This document shows positions 26,037 through 35,393 of a DNA stretch of 64,000 nucleotides, one piece after another; position 1 is the stretch's first letter, and each line of letters begins with the position of its first letter. The position numbers were made by a program, and so were the translations under genes. The notes below the pieces were generated by a model that searched no databases, had not been told where the DNA came from, and saw only the letters and a program-made list of their open reading frames with translations. The stretch comes from Brevibacterium casei CIP 102111 (GTDB taxonomy: Bacteria > Actinomycetota > Actinomycetes > Actinomycetales > Brevibacteriaceae): positions 434,001 to 498,000 of the forward strand of contig NZ_FXZC01000002.1 in assembly GCF_900169275.1 (NCBI RefSeq). Reading direction: 5' to 3'.

Positions 26037-26252
26037 GTGGGTTTTAGCGATACGTGTGGAGGATGGAGCCCGGCGCAGACACGAGCACCTCTGCCTTGAC
26101 GCCGCTGCGTGGGCGTTGTGCGGTGCTTCCGCGCGGTTATGCCGCTCCGGGTGCGTTGCGGCGTTGTCGTGTCGCGACGCGGCGGCGCGGGATCGGCGTT
26201 GAGGTGCCGCAACGCGGCAACCCGTCCGACACCGGCGCAAGCGTGAATGCGG

Positions 26253-26285
26253 GAGGGCCCGGACTCCTGAAGAGTCCGGGCCCTC
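26253..26285. terminator. Terminator of the ctaC-ctaD-ctaF operon
   Basis: A perfect 14-bp stem (26253-26266 with 26272-26285) closes a five-base loop. It shares the GAGGGCCC stem base with the qcr terminator. Confidence 0.85.
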
Positions 26286-26309
26286 GCCTGCGCGATCAGT
26301 GACCTGCGA

Positions 26310-26711
26310 TCAGTGGGCGAACCCACCGCGATCGTGCTCGTACGAGATGCCGACGAGGGCGACCACGCCGAGCACCGCACCGAACGGGAAGATCCACCAG
26401 CCCATCGCGATGCCGTAGAAGGAGACGGCACCGGCGGCGGCACAGACGATCGGCCACCAGCTCCACGGGCTGAAGAAACCGTAGTCGGCGTCGGCGTCGG
26501 AGATCTCCGCGACGTCGTTGTCCTGCGGCTGGCGGCCGACACGACGGTCGGTCAGCCACAGGTAGACGCCGATCATGATCGACATGACTCCGACGAGCAG
26601 CAGCGCCGGGAAGCCGACGAGCTCGTTGAAGTGCGTCACGAATCCGTAGACGACTCCCATGGCCATGAAGAACAGACCACAGTAGATGAAGACGTTGATC
26701 GATGCTTTCAC
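26310..26711 (-). CDS. ctaF: Cytochrome c oxidase subunit IV
   Basis: The 133-residue protein has four hydrophobic helices and is the actinobacteria-specific subunit IV (CtaF) of the aa3 oxidase. A polar loop with [15 protein letters not shown] sits between helices 2 and 3, and the C-terminus is [10 protein letters not shown]. Its start overlaps the ctaD stop by four bases. It is needed for oxidase assembly in related organisms. Confidence 0.92.
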   Translation of the reverse strand: MKASINVFIYCGLFFMAMGVVYGFVTHFNELVGFPALLLVGVMSIMIGVYLWLTDRRVGRQPQDNDVAEISDADADYGFFSPWSWWPIVCAAAGAVSFYGIAMGWWIFPFGAVLGVVALVGISYEHDRGGFAH

Positions 26712-28405
26712 TTGGCGGTACCTCCGGCGAGCTGAGGTTCGGCGTGGCCGTGGCCGGCGTATTCCAGAAGCTCAGGATGGTTGACGTCGAATGCCGGGCG
26801 CTCCGAACGGATCCGCGGCAGCGAGGTGAAGTTGTGACGCGGGGGCGGGCACGAGGTGGCCCACTCGAGCGACCCACCGTAGCCCCACGGGTCGTCCACG
26901 GTGACCTTCGGCGCCTTGCGCGACGTGATCCACACGTTCCAGAAGAACGGCACCATCGACAGGCCGAGGACGAGCGAACCGACGGTCGAGACCTGGTTCA
27001 TCCACGTGAAGCCGTCCTGCGGCAGGTAGTCGGCGTAGCGGCGGGGCATGCCGTCGACACCGAGCCAGTGCTGGACGAGGAAGGTGCCGTGGAAGCCGAT
27101 GAAGAGGATCCAGAAGTGGATGTGTCCGAGCTTCTCGTTGAGCATCCGACCCGTCCACTTCGGCCACCAGAAGTAGAATCCGGCGAACATCGCGAACACG
27201 ACCGTGCCGAAGACGACGTAGTGGAAGTGGGCGACGACGAAGTACGAGTCGGAGACCGACTGGTCGAGGGCCGGGCTGGCGAGGATGACTCCCGTGAGAC
27301 CGCCGAAGAGGAAGGTCACGAGGAAGCCGATGGCCCACACCATGGGCGTCTCGAACGTGATCGAGCCACGCCACATCGTGCCGATCCAGTTGAAGAACTT
27401 CACGCCTGTCGGAATCGCGATGAGCATCGTCATGAAGGCGAAGAACGGCAGCGCCACCACACCGGTGACGTACATGTGGTGAGCCCACACGGTCACGGAC
27501 AGAGCGGCGATCGAGATCGTCGCGAACACGAGCTCCTTGTAACCGAACACCGGCTTGCGGCTGAAGACCGGGATGATCTCCGTGATGATGCCGAAGAACG
27601 GCAGGGCGATGACGTAGACCTCCGGATGTCCGAAGAACCAGAACAGGTGCTGCCAGAGGATCGGTCCGCCGTTTCCTGGACTGAAGACATGCGAGCCGAG
27701 GATGCGGTCGGAGGCGAGGACGAGCAGCGCCGCAGCCAGGGGCTGGAAGGCCATGAGGACGAGGATGCCCGTGATGAGGACGTTCCAGCTGAAGATCGGC
27801 ATGCGGAACATCGTCATGCCCGGAGCACGCATCGTGATGATCGTCGTGATGAAGTTGACCGAGCCGAGGATCGTGCCGAAGCCCTGCAGCGCGAGTCCGA
27901 GGACCCAGAGGTTGCCGCCGGCACCAGGGGTGAACGTCGTGTTGCTCAGCGGCGCATACGCCGTCCAGCCGAACGCGGCCGCACCCTGCGGGGTGAGGAA
28001 GCCCGAGAGCGCGATGAGGCTGCCGAAGAGGTAGAGCCAGAACGCGAAGGCGTTGAGCCTGGGGAACGCGACGTCCGGGGCGCCGATCTGCAGCGGCATG
28101 ATGACGTTGGCGAAGCCGGCGAAGAGCGGAGTCGCGAACATCAGCAGCATGAGCGTGCCGTGCATCGTGAACAGCTGGTTGTACTGTTCCTTCGTCTCGA
28201 TGATCTGCATGCCGGGCTCGAAGAGCTCGAGGCGGATGATCAGCGCCATCACGCCGCCGACGCAGAAGAAGAAGAACGAGCCGATCAGGTACATGTACCC
28301 GATGGTCTTGTGGTCCGTCGACGTGATCCAGTCGACGATGATCTTGCCCTTGCTCCGGGGAACGACCGGAGCGTCAAGAGCCGCTCTGTCTGTCGTAGCG
28401 GTCAT
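26708..28405 (-). CDS. ctaD: Cytochrome c oxidase subunit I
   Basis: The 565-residue catalytic subunit of the aa3 oxidase has 12 membrane helices. The active-site motif [11 protein letters not shown] carries a CuB His and the cross-linked Tyr; HHMYV supplies the other CuB His pair; AHFHYVVFG carries the heme ligands. It reduces oxygen to water and pumps protons. ctaC and ctaD overlap by four bases, as do ctaD and ctaF, so the three are one operon. Confidence 0.97.
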   Translation of the reverse strand: MTATTDRAALDAPVVPRSKGKIIVDWITSTDHKTIGYMYLIGSFFFFCVGGVMALIIRLELFEPGMQIIETKEQYNQLFTMHGTLMLLMFATPLFAGFANVIMPLQIGAPDVAFPRLNAFAFWLYLFGSLIALSGFLTPQGAAAFGWTAYAPLSNTTFTPGAGGNLWVLGLALQGFGTILGSVNFITTIITMRAPGMTMFRMPIFSWNVLITGILVLMAFQPLAAALLVLASDRILGSHVFSPGNGGPILWQHLFWFFGHPEVYVIALPFFGIITEIIPVFSRKPVFGYKELVFATISIAALSVTVWAHHMYVTGVVALPFFAFMTMLIAIPTGVKFFNWIGTMWRGSITFETPMVWAIGFLVTFLFGGLTGVILASPALDQSVSDSYFVVAHFHYVVFGTVVFAMFAGFYFWWPKWTGRMLNEKLGHIHFWILFIGFHGTFLVQHWLGVDGMPRRYADYLPQDGFTWMNQVSTVGSLVLGLSMVPFFWNVWITSRKAPKVTVDDPWGYGGSLEWATSCPPPRHNFTSLPRIRSERPAFDVNHPELLEYAGHGHAEPQLAGGTAK

Positions 28406-29274
28406 TCTTGAGCACCTTCTTTCGGGTACCAGTTGCGATCGTATTCGGGCCCGAGCTGACCGGTGTTGCCCTGATCCGCGAGCGACTGCGTGTACTCCTC
28501 GAACTCGGCCTTGGAGACGACCTTGACGTTGAAGAGCATCTCCGAGTGGTACTCACCGCAGAGCTCGGCGCACTTGCCGACGTACTCGCCTTCCTTCTCG
28601 GCACGCAGGAACAGGCTCTGGTCGTGGCCGGGGATCATGTCGCGCTTCTCGAGGAAGGCGGGAACCCAGAAGGAGTGGATGACGTCACGCGAATGGAGCT
28701 TGATCTCGAGATCCGTGTTGACGGGCAGGTAGAGGGTCGGGGCGTTCTCGCCCGGCTTCTCAGTGCCGTCGAGGTTGACCTGCGTGCCCGCGTAGTAGAC
28801 GTCCTGATTGACGTAGTTGAAGTCCCACGCCCACTGCTTGGCTGCGACCTCGATGACCTGCTCGCCGGGAGTCCGGTCATCGGTGGTCTTTGCCATCACC
28901 TGGACGTTCTGGAAGAAGAATCCGAGCACGAGGATGACCGGCGTCACCGTGAACAGGATCTCGATCGGCATGCTGTAGCGCATCTGCACCGGCAGGCCGC
29001 GATCGTTCTTGCGGCGGCGGTAGGCCACGATCGCCCAGAGGATGAGGCCCCACACGATGAGGCCGACGATCATCGAAGCGATCCACGCTCCGTTCCACAG
29101 GGCGGTGTAGGCCTCCGTGTGGTTGGTCGCACCCTTCGATTCGAGTGGGAAGAATCCGTTGGCAATCTGCTCTTTCGTGCATCCCGAGAGGAGCGCCGGC
29201 AGAGTCACCGCGCCCAGAATGCCGAGCCGCTTCGCCCAGGACCGTCGCGGCCCTGACTGATTCGGAGAATCCAC
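28402..29274 (-). CDS. ctaC: Cytochrome c oxidase subunit II (lipoprotein, CuA)
   Basis: The roughly 290-residue subunit receives electrons at CuA. A signal peptide ends in the lipobox LPALLSGC (Cys near residue 32), then two membrane helices lead to a cupredoxin domain with the CuA motif [12 protein letters not shown]. The start is GTG 29274, with AAAGG six bases before it; upstream in-frame starts would add about 29 residues before the signal peptide. The upstream region carries a motif shared with ctaE. Confidence 0.95.
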   Translation of the reverse strand: MDSPNQSGPRRSWAKRLGILGAVTLPALLSGCTKEQIANGFFPLESKGATNHTEAYTALWNGAWIASMIVGLIVWGLILWAIVAYRRRKNDRGLPVQMRYSMPIEILFTVTPVILVLGFFFQNVQVMAKTTDDRTPGEQVIEVAAKQWAWDFNYVNQDVYYAGTQVNLDGTEKPGENAPTLYLPVNTDLEIKLHSRDVIHSFWVPAFLEKRDMIPGHDQSLFLRAEKEGEYVGKCAELCGEYHSEMLFNVKVVSKAEFEEYTQSLADQGNTGQLGPEYDRNWYPKEGAQE

Positions 29275-29351
29275 GTGCAGCCTTTCACAACCATCTTTCG
29301 CCTTTCGGCATGCCGAAGGACGAACTCGTACTTTGTCATCTACCAGACTAC

Positions 29352-29371
29352 CGCTACACACGGTAGAAATT
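29352..29371. promoter_or_regulatory. Near-palindromic motif upstream of ctaC (pair of the ctaE motif)
   Basis: CGCTACACACGGTAGAAATT matches the ctaE upstream motif at 17 of 20 positions on the plus strand. The inner CTACACACGGTAG is an imperfect palindrome. Because ctaC is on the minus strand, the motif has opposite orientation relative to its gene. Confidence 0.5.
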
Positions 29372-29384
29372 CACATGCAGATGT

Positions 29385-30038
29385 TCATTTGTTGAGAATT
29401 GGCTGAGCGCGATTGCCCCGGAGCGCGGAATCAAGCCGCGCGGCGTACTCGAGACCGCTGATCTCCGACACGCCGAGGCTTTCCAGATGTGGCGTCTGCC
29501 ACTGTGTGTCGATGAGCCATTCGTCCTCATCGGCCGAGGTCACACCCGTATCCGCACCCTCGTCGAGGAGTCCGACGAGGTGGACGAGCGCGGCCTTCGA
29601 GGCGTCGGTCTCGCGGTGGAACATCGACTCCCCCGCGAAGAGCGAACCGATCGCGACCCCGTAGAGGCCCCCGACGAGACGGTCCTCGGCCCAGACCTCG
29701 ACGGAATGGGCCCAGCCGTCCTCGTGGAGGCCCGTGTAGAGATCGATGATCTCACGCGTGATCCACGTCCCCGTCCGGGACGGGTCGGCGCATGCGCGGA
29801 TGACCTCGTCGAAGGCGCCGTCGACGCTGTAGTCGAAGCGGCGCATCGACTTCCGCAGGCTTTTGCTCACCCTGAGGTCGCCGGGCAGGAGCACACCGCG
29901 GCGGCGCGGCGCCCACCACCCCATGCGACCTGTGCCCCCGCGACCGATCCCCATGGGGAAGAGACCGGCCCGATATGCGGAAAGGACCTGGGGCCCTGTC
30001 GCCGTCGCAGTGACGGCGCGCAGATCCTCCAGGTCCAT
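29385..30038 (-). CDS. aat: Leucyl/phenylalanyl-tRNA--protein transferase
   Basis: The 217-residue enzyme attaches Leu or Phe from tRNA to N-terminal Lys or Arg, marking proteins for ClpS/ClpAP degradation (N-degron pathway). Conserved stretches are AYRAGLFPMG (near residue 21), WWAPRRRGVL (near 41), GGLYGVAIGSLFAGESMFH (near 123) and LIDTQWQTPHLESLG (near 175). It follows erpA by 38 bases on the same strand, so they are probably cotranscribed. Confidence 0.95.
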   Translation of the reverse strand: MDLEDLRAVTATATGPQVLSAYRAGLFPMGIGRGGTGRMGWWAPRRRGVLLPGDLRVSKSLRKSMRRFDYSVDGAFDEVIRACADPSRTGTWITREIIDLYTGLHEDGWAHSVEVWAEDRLVGGLYGVAIGSLFAGESMFHRETDASKAALVHLVGLLDEGADTGVTSADEDEWLIDTQWQTPHLESLGVSEISGLEYAARLDSALRGNRAQPILNK

Positions 30039-30076
30039 GTCGCGGTGCTCAGACGATCGTCAGATCGTGGGATGAC

Positions 30077-30430
30077 TCAGTGGAACGAGTCGCCGCATGC
30101 GCACGATCCGCCGGCGTTGGGGTTGTCGATCGTGAAGCCCTGCTTCTCGATGGTGTCGGAGAAGTCGATGGTCGATCCGTTGAGGTAGGGAACGCTCATC
30201 CGGTCGACGATGACCTCGACGCCGTCGAAATCGCGGACGGCATCGCCGTCGAGGAAGCGCTCATCGAAATAGAGCTGGTAGATGAGCCCCGAGCAGCCGC
30301 CGGGCTGCACGGCCACACGCAGACGCAGGTCATCGCGTCCCTCCTGCTGCAGCAGGCTGCGGACCTTGTCCGCAGCCGTGCCCGAGAGCTCGACCTCGTG
30401 CGTGGCGGTGGCTTCGTTCGTCGCTGTCAT
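30077..30430 (-). CDS. erpA: Iron-sulfur cluster insertion protein (ErpA/HesB family)
   Basis: The 117-residue A-type carrier holds and delivers Fe-S clusters to apoproteins. The three conserved Cys are in QPGGCSGLIYQL (near residue 42) and SCACGDSF near the C-terminus. GAGGAG precedes the ATG. It is upstream of aat. Lipoyl synthase and the Rieske protein in this window are plausible clients. Confidence 0.93.
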   Translation of the reverse strand: MTATNEATATHEVELSGTAADKVRSLLQQEGRDDLRLRVAVQPGGCSGLIYQLYFDERFLDGDAVRDFDGVEVIVDRMSVPYLNGSTIDFSDTIEKQGFTIDNPNAGGSCACGDSFH

Positions 30431-30521
30431 TGCTACTCCTCATGTGGTCTTGGGCCCAAGGCTACACCGCGTTCAACGTGCGGCGGGCACGGGCTATTCC
30501 CATCGTGTCACGTTTGTCCGC

Positions 30522-31940
30522 TCAGGCCTCCGCGGGCTCGGTGCCGCCTGTTGCGCTGCCTTCCGCGTCCCTGCGCCCGAGGGCGTCGAGGAGCAGCGCC
30601 TCGGCGACGATCGCGGCCTTGAAGTCGGGCAGGTAGAGGGATTCGTTCGCGCTGTGCGCCCGCGCGTCCGGGTCTTCGACGCCGGTGACGAGGATCGAGG
30701 CCTGGGGGAACACCTCGAGGAGGTCGGCGATGAAGGGGATCGAACCGCCCAGGCCCATCGTCGCCGCTTCCCTCCCCCACGCCTCGGTGAGCGCGTCACG
30801 GGCGACCTGGACGACAGGGTCGCTGAGGTCGGCCTGCCACGGGCTGCCTCCCTCGGTCGCACCGATCTTCAGACTCGTCCCGAACGGGAGGTTCTCCTCC
30901 AAGTGCCTCGTCACCGCCGCCACCGCGTTCTCAGGCGTGTCGCCCGGGGCGAGGCGGATGGAGAGCTTGGCCCGCAGACTCGGCTGCAGGGTGTTCGAGG
31001 AGACGTCGACATCGGGGATGTCGAGGCCGATGACGGTGATCGAGGGCTGGGCCCACAGTCGGGAGGCCAGCGTTCCCGTTCCGATGAGGTCGGTGCCCGG
31101 CAGCACGCCGGAGTCCTCGCGCACCGTGGACTCCTCGTAGTCGATGTCCGTCTCCGAGGTGGAGGCGAGTCCGGCGACGGCGACGGAGCCGTTGTCGTCG
31201 TGGAGGCTCGAGAGCACCTTCGTCATCGCGAGCATCGCATCGGGGACCACACCCCCGTACATGCCCGAATGCACCGCATGATCGAGGGTGGCGACCTCGA
31301 ACTCGACGGCGCACATCCCGCGCAGGCTCGTCGTCAGCGCGGGCACCCCGGCCGCCCAGTTCCCCGAGTCGGCGACGACGATGACATCGGCGGCGAGCTT
31401 GTCCCGGTAGCGGTCGAGGAAGTTCCGGAAGCTCGGGCTGCCCGCCTCCTCCTCACCTTCGATGAAGAGCCGGACCCCGACGCCGAGGCGGTCGGAGAGC
31501 AGCCGCAGAGCCGTGAGGTGGACCATGATCCCTGCTTTGTCGTCGGCGGCACCGCGGCCGTAGAGCCGGTCCCCCTTCCGGGTCGCGACGAAGGGCTCGG
31601 TCTCCCACGCCTCGGCCCTGCCGGGAGGCTGGACGTCGTGGTGGGCGTAGAGGAGGACGGTGGGCGCACCGGCGGGAGCCGGGGCCGAGGCGACGACCGC
31701 GGGATATCCCTGCCCGCCGTCCTCGGTGTCCGCGGTGAGGATCTCGACGGAGAGGCCGAGGTCGCGGGCGAGGCCGGCGACCGCCTCGGCGCTGGCGGTG
31801 ACCTGGGACGGGTCGAAGCTCGGCCACGCCACCGAAGGGATCGCGACGAGGTCGCTCAGCTGGTCGAGGACGTCGTCGAAGATCTCGTCGACACGGGCGT
31901 GGAGGTGGGCGGCATCAGGCGCGGAAGTCGAATCACTCAT
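30522..31940 (-). CDS. M20 family dipeptidase
   Basis: The roughly 472-residue metallopeptidase cleaves dipeptides in the cytoplasm. Metal-site motifs are LLYAHHDVQPPG (near residue 98), YGRGAADDKAG (near 128) and IEGEEEAGSPSF (near 163). The length and domain order fit the carnosinase/PepV-like M20A/F group and not the aminoacylase type seen at 2046. ATG 31940 is chosen, with GGAG close before it. It is divergent from the DUF3043 gene with only 23 bases between starts. Confidence 0.9.
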   Translation of the reverse strand: MSDSTSAPDAAHLHARVDEIFDDVLDQLSDLVAIPSVAWPSFDPSQVTASAEAVAGLARDLGLSVEILTADTEDGGQGYPAVVASAPAPAGAPTVLLYAHHDVQPPGRAEAWETEPFVATRKGDRLYGRGAADDKAGIMVHLTALRLLSDRLGVGVRLFIEGEEEAGSPSFRNFLDRYRDKLAADVIVVADSGNWAAGVPALTTSLRGMCAVEFEVATLDHAVHSGMYGGVVPDAMLAMTKVLSSLHDDNGSVAVAGLASTSETDIDYEESTVREDSGVLPGTDLIGTGTLASRLWAQPSITVIGLDIPDVDVSSNTLQPSLRAKLSIRLAPGDTPENAVAAVTRHLEENLPFGTSLKIGATEGGSPWQADLSDPVVQVARDALTEAWGREAATMGLGGSIPFIADLLEVFPQASILVTGVEDPDARAHSANESLYLPDFKAAIVAEALLLDALGRRDAEGSATGGTEPAEA

Positions 31941-31950
31941 GCTCCAACGG

Positions 31951-31956
31951 TAGTAT
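31951..31956 (+). promoter_or_regulatory. -10 element of the leaderless DUF3043 transcript
   Basis: TAGTAT is followed by seven bases and the GTG start at 31964. No Shine-Dalgarno could fit in the 23 bases between the divergent starts. Confidence 0.5.
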
Positions 31957-31963
31957 TCATTCC

Positions 31964-32569
31964 GTGTTCGGAAGCAAGAAGACTCACGAGGACAACGACT
32001 CCTCCCCCAAGACCGACGACGACTCCACCGCAGCGGAGGCGTCACCTCGTGATGCCGAGGCGAAGAAGGGCCGCCCGACCCCCAAGCGAAGCCAGCAGGA
32101 GGCCGTGCGCCGTCAGCCCCTGGTCTCGAAGGACCGCAAGGTCGCGAATCAGCGGGCGAAGGAACAGCAGCGCAAGGAGCGCGACCGTGCCCGCATCGGG
32201 ATGATGAACGGTGAGGAGAAGTACCTCACCCGCCGCGACCGCGGGCCCCAGCGCCGGTACGTCCGCGACTACGTCGACGCCCGCTTCTCGATCGGCGAGC
32301 TCTTCATCCCGGCGGCGATCCTCATCCTCGTCGTCGCCTTCACCCAGCCGGTGGCGATCCAGCAGTACTTCACCTACGCCGTGTGGGGTCTGCTCGCTCT
32401 CGTCATCCTCGACGGCTTCGTCCTCAACTACATCCTCAAGGGACGCCTGCGGGCGAAGTTCGGCACCGTCGAGCGCGGCATCCCGTTCTACGCGGTCATG
32501 CGCAGCGTCCAGCTCCGGCCGCTGCGCATGCCCAAGCCGCAGGTCAAGCGCCGCCAGTACCCCGAGTGA
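31964..32569 (+). CDS. DUF3043 membrane protein
   Basis: The 201-residue actinobacterial protein has a charged, Lys/Arg-rich N-terminal half (about 105 residues), two hydrophobic helices (about 112-130 and 136-155) and a basic C-terminus with RPLRMPKPQVKRRQYPE. The function of DUF3043 is unknown; it is broadly conserved in Actinobacteria. The GTG start lies seven bases after TAGTAT, so the mRNA is probably leaderless. Its 3' end overlaps pyrD by 26 bases, tail to tail. Confidence 0.88.
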   Translation: MFGSKKTHEDNDSSPKTDDDSTAAEASPRDAEAKKGRPTPKRSQQEAVRRQPLVSKDRKVANQRAKEQQRKERDRARIGMMNGEEKYLTRRDRGPQRRYVRDYVDARFSIGELFIPAAILILVVAFTQPVAIQQYFTYAVWGLLALVILDGFVLNYILKGRLRAKFGTVERGIPFYAVMRSVQLRPLRMPKPQVKRRQYPE

Positions 32570-33647
32570 GCAGTCGGGTCCCCTGACCGCGGATGATCCG
32601 TCCGGGCCAGAAGGGACCCGAGTAGATCATCTCCGAGTAGACCTGCACGAGGTCGGCTCCCGCAGCCAGCCGTGCGGAGACGTCCCGTCCGTCGCCGACG
32701 CCCCCGACCGAGACGATCGTCAGCTCATCGCCGACGGTGGCCGCGACGAGGCGGAGCACCTCGAGCGAGCGCGCGGCCAGCGGCCTGCCGGAGATCCCGC
32801 CGGCCTCCCTGCGCGCGAACGCGGCGTCACTCCCGGTGAGGACATTCCGGTCGATCGTCGTGTTCGTGACGATGAGCCCGTCGGCGCCTGCCCGTGCGGC
32901 GAGATCGCAGATGTCGAGGACGTCCTCATCGCTGAGGTCGGGGGCGATCTTGACGAGCAAGGGCACATGGCCGAGTGCTGAACGCGGGGCGGCGACGACC
33001 TCGGCGGCCGTCTCCCGTACGGCGGTGATGATCGGTTCGAGGGCGGACACCGACTGGAGGTCGCGCAGACCCGGGGTATTCGGGGAGCTGACGTTGATGA
33101 CGAGGTAGTCGGCCAGAGGTGCGAGCTCCCGCGTCGAGGCGACGTAGTCGGCGACCGCGTCCTCGGCGGGGACGACCTTCGTCTTGCCGATGTTGATCCC
33201 GATGATCGGTCGCTTCGCCGCCGGCAGTGCAGCGAGCGCCTTCCGCTGCCGGGTGATGTTGAACGAGGCCTGCCGGGCCCCGTCGTTGTTGAAGCCCATC
33301 CGGTTGAGCAGCGCGCGGGAGCGCAGCAGCCGGAACAGGCGCGGGCGCTCGTTGCCCGGCTGCGCGTGCGCGGTGATCGTACCGACCTCGATGTGCCCGA
33401 AGCCGAGCGCGGAGAGCGCGCGGACGCCGACCCCGTTCTTGTCGAAGCCGGCCGCGAGGCCCACCCGGTTGGGGAACGGGAGGCCGAGCACCTCGGCGGG
33501 CTGCTGCGTCCCCCGGGCGAAGACGACCCGCAGGAGCCTGCCGAGACCGGGGATCCGATCGAGGACCCGCAGCGCGGTGAAGGAGAGATGGTGAGCGCGC
33601 TCGGCGTCCATGGGTTTGAAGATCAGAGTGAAGATGAGTCGATACAC
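32544..33647 (-). CDS. pyrD: Dihydroorotate dehydrogenase, quinone-dependent (class 2)
   Basis: The roughly 367-residue FMN enzyme oxidises dihydroorotate to orotate in pyrimidine synthesis and passes electrons to menaquinone. The N-terminal hydrophobic helix VYRLIFTLIFKPMD is the class 2 membrane-association region. The FMN/substrate motifs GLAAGFDKNG, NRMGFNNDG and the class 2 catalytic Ser in NVSSPNTPGLR are present. The start is GTG 33647, with GGGGG just before it; an upstream in-frame ATG would place 40 unrelated residues before the helix. Confidence 0.95.
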   Translation of the reverse strand: MYRLIFTLIFKPMDAERAHHLSFTALRVLDRIPGLGRLLRVVFARGTQQPAEVLGLPFPNRVGLAAGFDKNGVGVRALSALGFGHIEVGTITAHAQPGNERPRLFRLLRSRALLNRMGFNNDGARQASFNITRQRKALAALPAAKRPIIGINIGKTKVVPAEDAVADYVASTRELAPLADYLVINVSSPNTPGLRDLQSVSALEPIITAVRETAAEVVAAPRSALGHVPLLVKIAPDLSDEDVLDICDLAARAGADGLIVTNTTIDRNVLTGSDAAFARREAGGISGRPLAARSLEVLRLVAATVGDELTIVSVGGVGDGRDVSARLAAGADLVQVYSEMIYSGPFWPGRIIRGQGTRLLTRGTGGA

Positions 33648-33756
33648 GCCCCCAACAATAGGGCAGTCGCACATCGCATCGGCGGGCACGTCCACCTCGG
33701 CGGGGAATATGGGACTAGGATCGAAGGCAATGCCCGCAGACGAAGAAAGGGAACAC

Positions 33757-35241
33757 ATGCCCGGTGCCTCCACCCCCTCCAGCTACTCTTCGACGAATCC
33801 GACCAAAGCCGGCGATGCCGTGCTCGTCCTCGGCGTGGCCGACGGCAAGGTGCGCGGACTCGACTCCGCCAAGGCCGCCACCACCGCGCTCAACGACGCC
33901 GCGAAGGCGATCGAGTTCACCGGCAAGGCCGGGGCGACCGTGCGCCTCCCCTCCCCCAAGGGCGTGGCCGCCGGCAGCGTCCTCCTCGTCGGCCTCGGAT
34001 CCTTCGACCCCGCGAAGTCCGATGACGACACCGCCGACCGTGAGACCCTGCGCCGCGCCGCCGGCTCCGCGCTGCGGGCCCTGAGCGGGGCATCGTCGAT
34101 CGCGCTCGCGCTGCCGGTCGCCTCCGCCGAGGATGTCGAGGCCGTGACCGTCGGTGCCGGACTCGGCGCCTACCGCTTCCTCACCTACCGCACCGGCGAC
34201 GACGACACTGTCCCGGGTCCCGTCACGGTCCTCGGCCCCAAGGGCAAGGCGTTCTCCCGCGCCCACGCCGCCGGCGTCGTCATCGCCGAGGCGACCAACC
34301 GTGCCCGCGACCTCGTCAACACTCCCCCGCTCGACCTCTACCCCGAATCGTTCGCCCAGACGGTCAAGGACCAGGCGAAGTCCCGGAAGGTCAAGGTCTC
34401 GGTCCTCGGTGAGAAGGAACTCGCCGCGGGCGGCTACGGCGGACTCATCGGCGTCGGACAGGGCTCGACGCGGGGACCGCGCCTGGTCAAGGTCGAGTAC
34501 AGCCCGAAGGGTGCCCGCCGCCACCTCAGCTTCGTCGGCAAGGGCATCACCTTCGACTCCGGGGGACTCTCCCTCAAGCCCGCCGCGAGCATGGAGGACA
34601 TGAAGTCCGACATGGCCGGTGCCGCCGCCGTCGTCGAGGCCGTCTTCGCCATCGCCGACCTCGGCCTGCCCGTCAAGGCCACCGCGTGGCTGCCGCTGGC
34701 GGAGAACATGCCCGGATCCTCGGCGCAGCGTCCCTCCGATGTGCTCACCATGCGCAGCGGCAAGACCGTCGAGGTGACGAACACCGACGCCGAGGGCCGC
34801 CTCGTCCTCGCCGACGCCCTCACCGACGCCGACGCGGAGAACCCCGACCTCCTCATCGACGTCGCGACGCTGACCGGCGCCCAGATCGTCGCGCTGGGCA
34901 ACCGGACCTCCGGTGTCATGGGCGACGAGGCGGTGCGGGAGAAGGTGAGTGAGCAGGCGAAGATCGCCGGAGAGGACATCTGGCCGATGCCGATCCCCGA
35001 GGAGATGCTCGCAGGCTTCGACTCGACGGCAGCCGACCTCAAGAACTCCGGTCCCCGCCCCGGCGGCATGCTCGCCGCCGCGGCGTTCCTCCGCGAGTTC
35101 GTCGGAGACGACACCGCGTGGGCGCACATCGACATCGCCGGTCCGAGCTTCAACACCGGTTCTGCGTTCGGCTACACCCCGGTCGCGGCCACCGGTGCCG
35201 CAGTGCGCACTCTCGTGCAGCTCGCCCGCAGCGCCGACTGA
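33757..35241 (+). CDS. pepA: Leucyl aminopeptidase (M17)
   Basis: The roughly 494-residue cytosol aminopeptidase has the M17 metal motifs GKGITFDSGGLSLKPA (near residue 265) and NTDAEGRLVLADAL (near 345). It releases N-terminal residues from peptides. ATG 33757 is preferred because AAAGGGA lies just before it. An ATG at 33730 lies eight bases after TAGGAT (33716-33721) and could be a leaderless start that adds nine residues. In M. tuberculosis the equivalent gene (Rv2213) sits in the same position relative to dlaT. Confidence 0.93.
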   Translation: MPGASTPSSYSSTNPTKAGDAVLVLGVADGKVRGLDSAKAATTALNDAAKAIEFTGKAGATVRLPSPKGVAAGSVLLVGLGSFDPAKSDDDTADRETLRRAAGSALRALSGASSIALALPVASAEDVEAVTVGAGLGAYRFLTYRTGDDDTVPGPVTVLGPKGKAFSRAHAAGVVIAEATNRARDLVNTPPLDLYPESFAQTVKDQAKSRKVKVSVLGEKELAAGGYGGLIGVGQGSTRGPRLVKVEYSPKGARRHLSFVGKGITFDSGGLSLKPAASMEDMKSDMAGAAAVVEAVFAIADLGLPVKATAWLPLAENMPGSSAQRPSDVLTMRSGKTVEVTNTDAEGRLVLADALTDADAENPDLLIDVATLTGAQIVALGNRTSGVMGDEAVREKVSEQAKIAGEDIWPMPIPEEMLAGFDSTAADLKNSGPRPGGMLAAAAFLREFVGDDTAWAHIDIAGPSFNTGSAFGYTPVAATGAAVRTLVQLARSAD

Positions 35242-35393
35242 TCAGGGCCTTCCGCACCCCGTCGCGCCGGGAGTGATGCTCCCCACCTGTGGCGGAACAG
35301 ACAGTGTGTGCTTTCGCGCCTGAGAAGAAAAGTGGAAAGATAAGAGGGATAGCTGCCTGAGGCAGGCTTGACCACAGCTACGAGGAGTAATCC

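Larger units (their letters stand above)
25397..26252. other. Repeat-rich island without credible genes between two terminators
   Basis: These 856 bases separate the convergent respiratory operons. All reading frames are open for short stretches but none has a ribosome site, a conserved domain or a codon pattern like its neighbours. The content is an imperfect 130-base direct repeat (25621-25750 and 25907-26036), a third partial and more diverged copy near 26100-26170, a repeated block around GGGCAGACGCGAGCA (near 25842 and 26075), and a possible helix-turn-helix gene remnant near 25450-25617. Confidence 0.7.

Noticed and set aside
26702..28411. Long plus-strand open frame across ctaD
   Set aside because: It is an acidic, low-complexity shadow of ctaD on the opposite strand. 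No domain is recognisable.
30282..32204. Long plus-strand frame across erpA and the dipeptidase
   Set aside because: It crosses two well-supported minus-strand genes and their promoter gap and has no recognisable domain.
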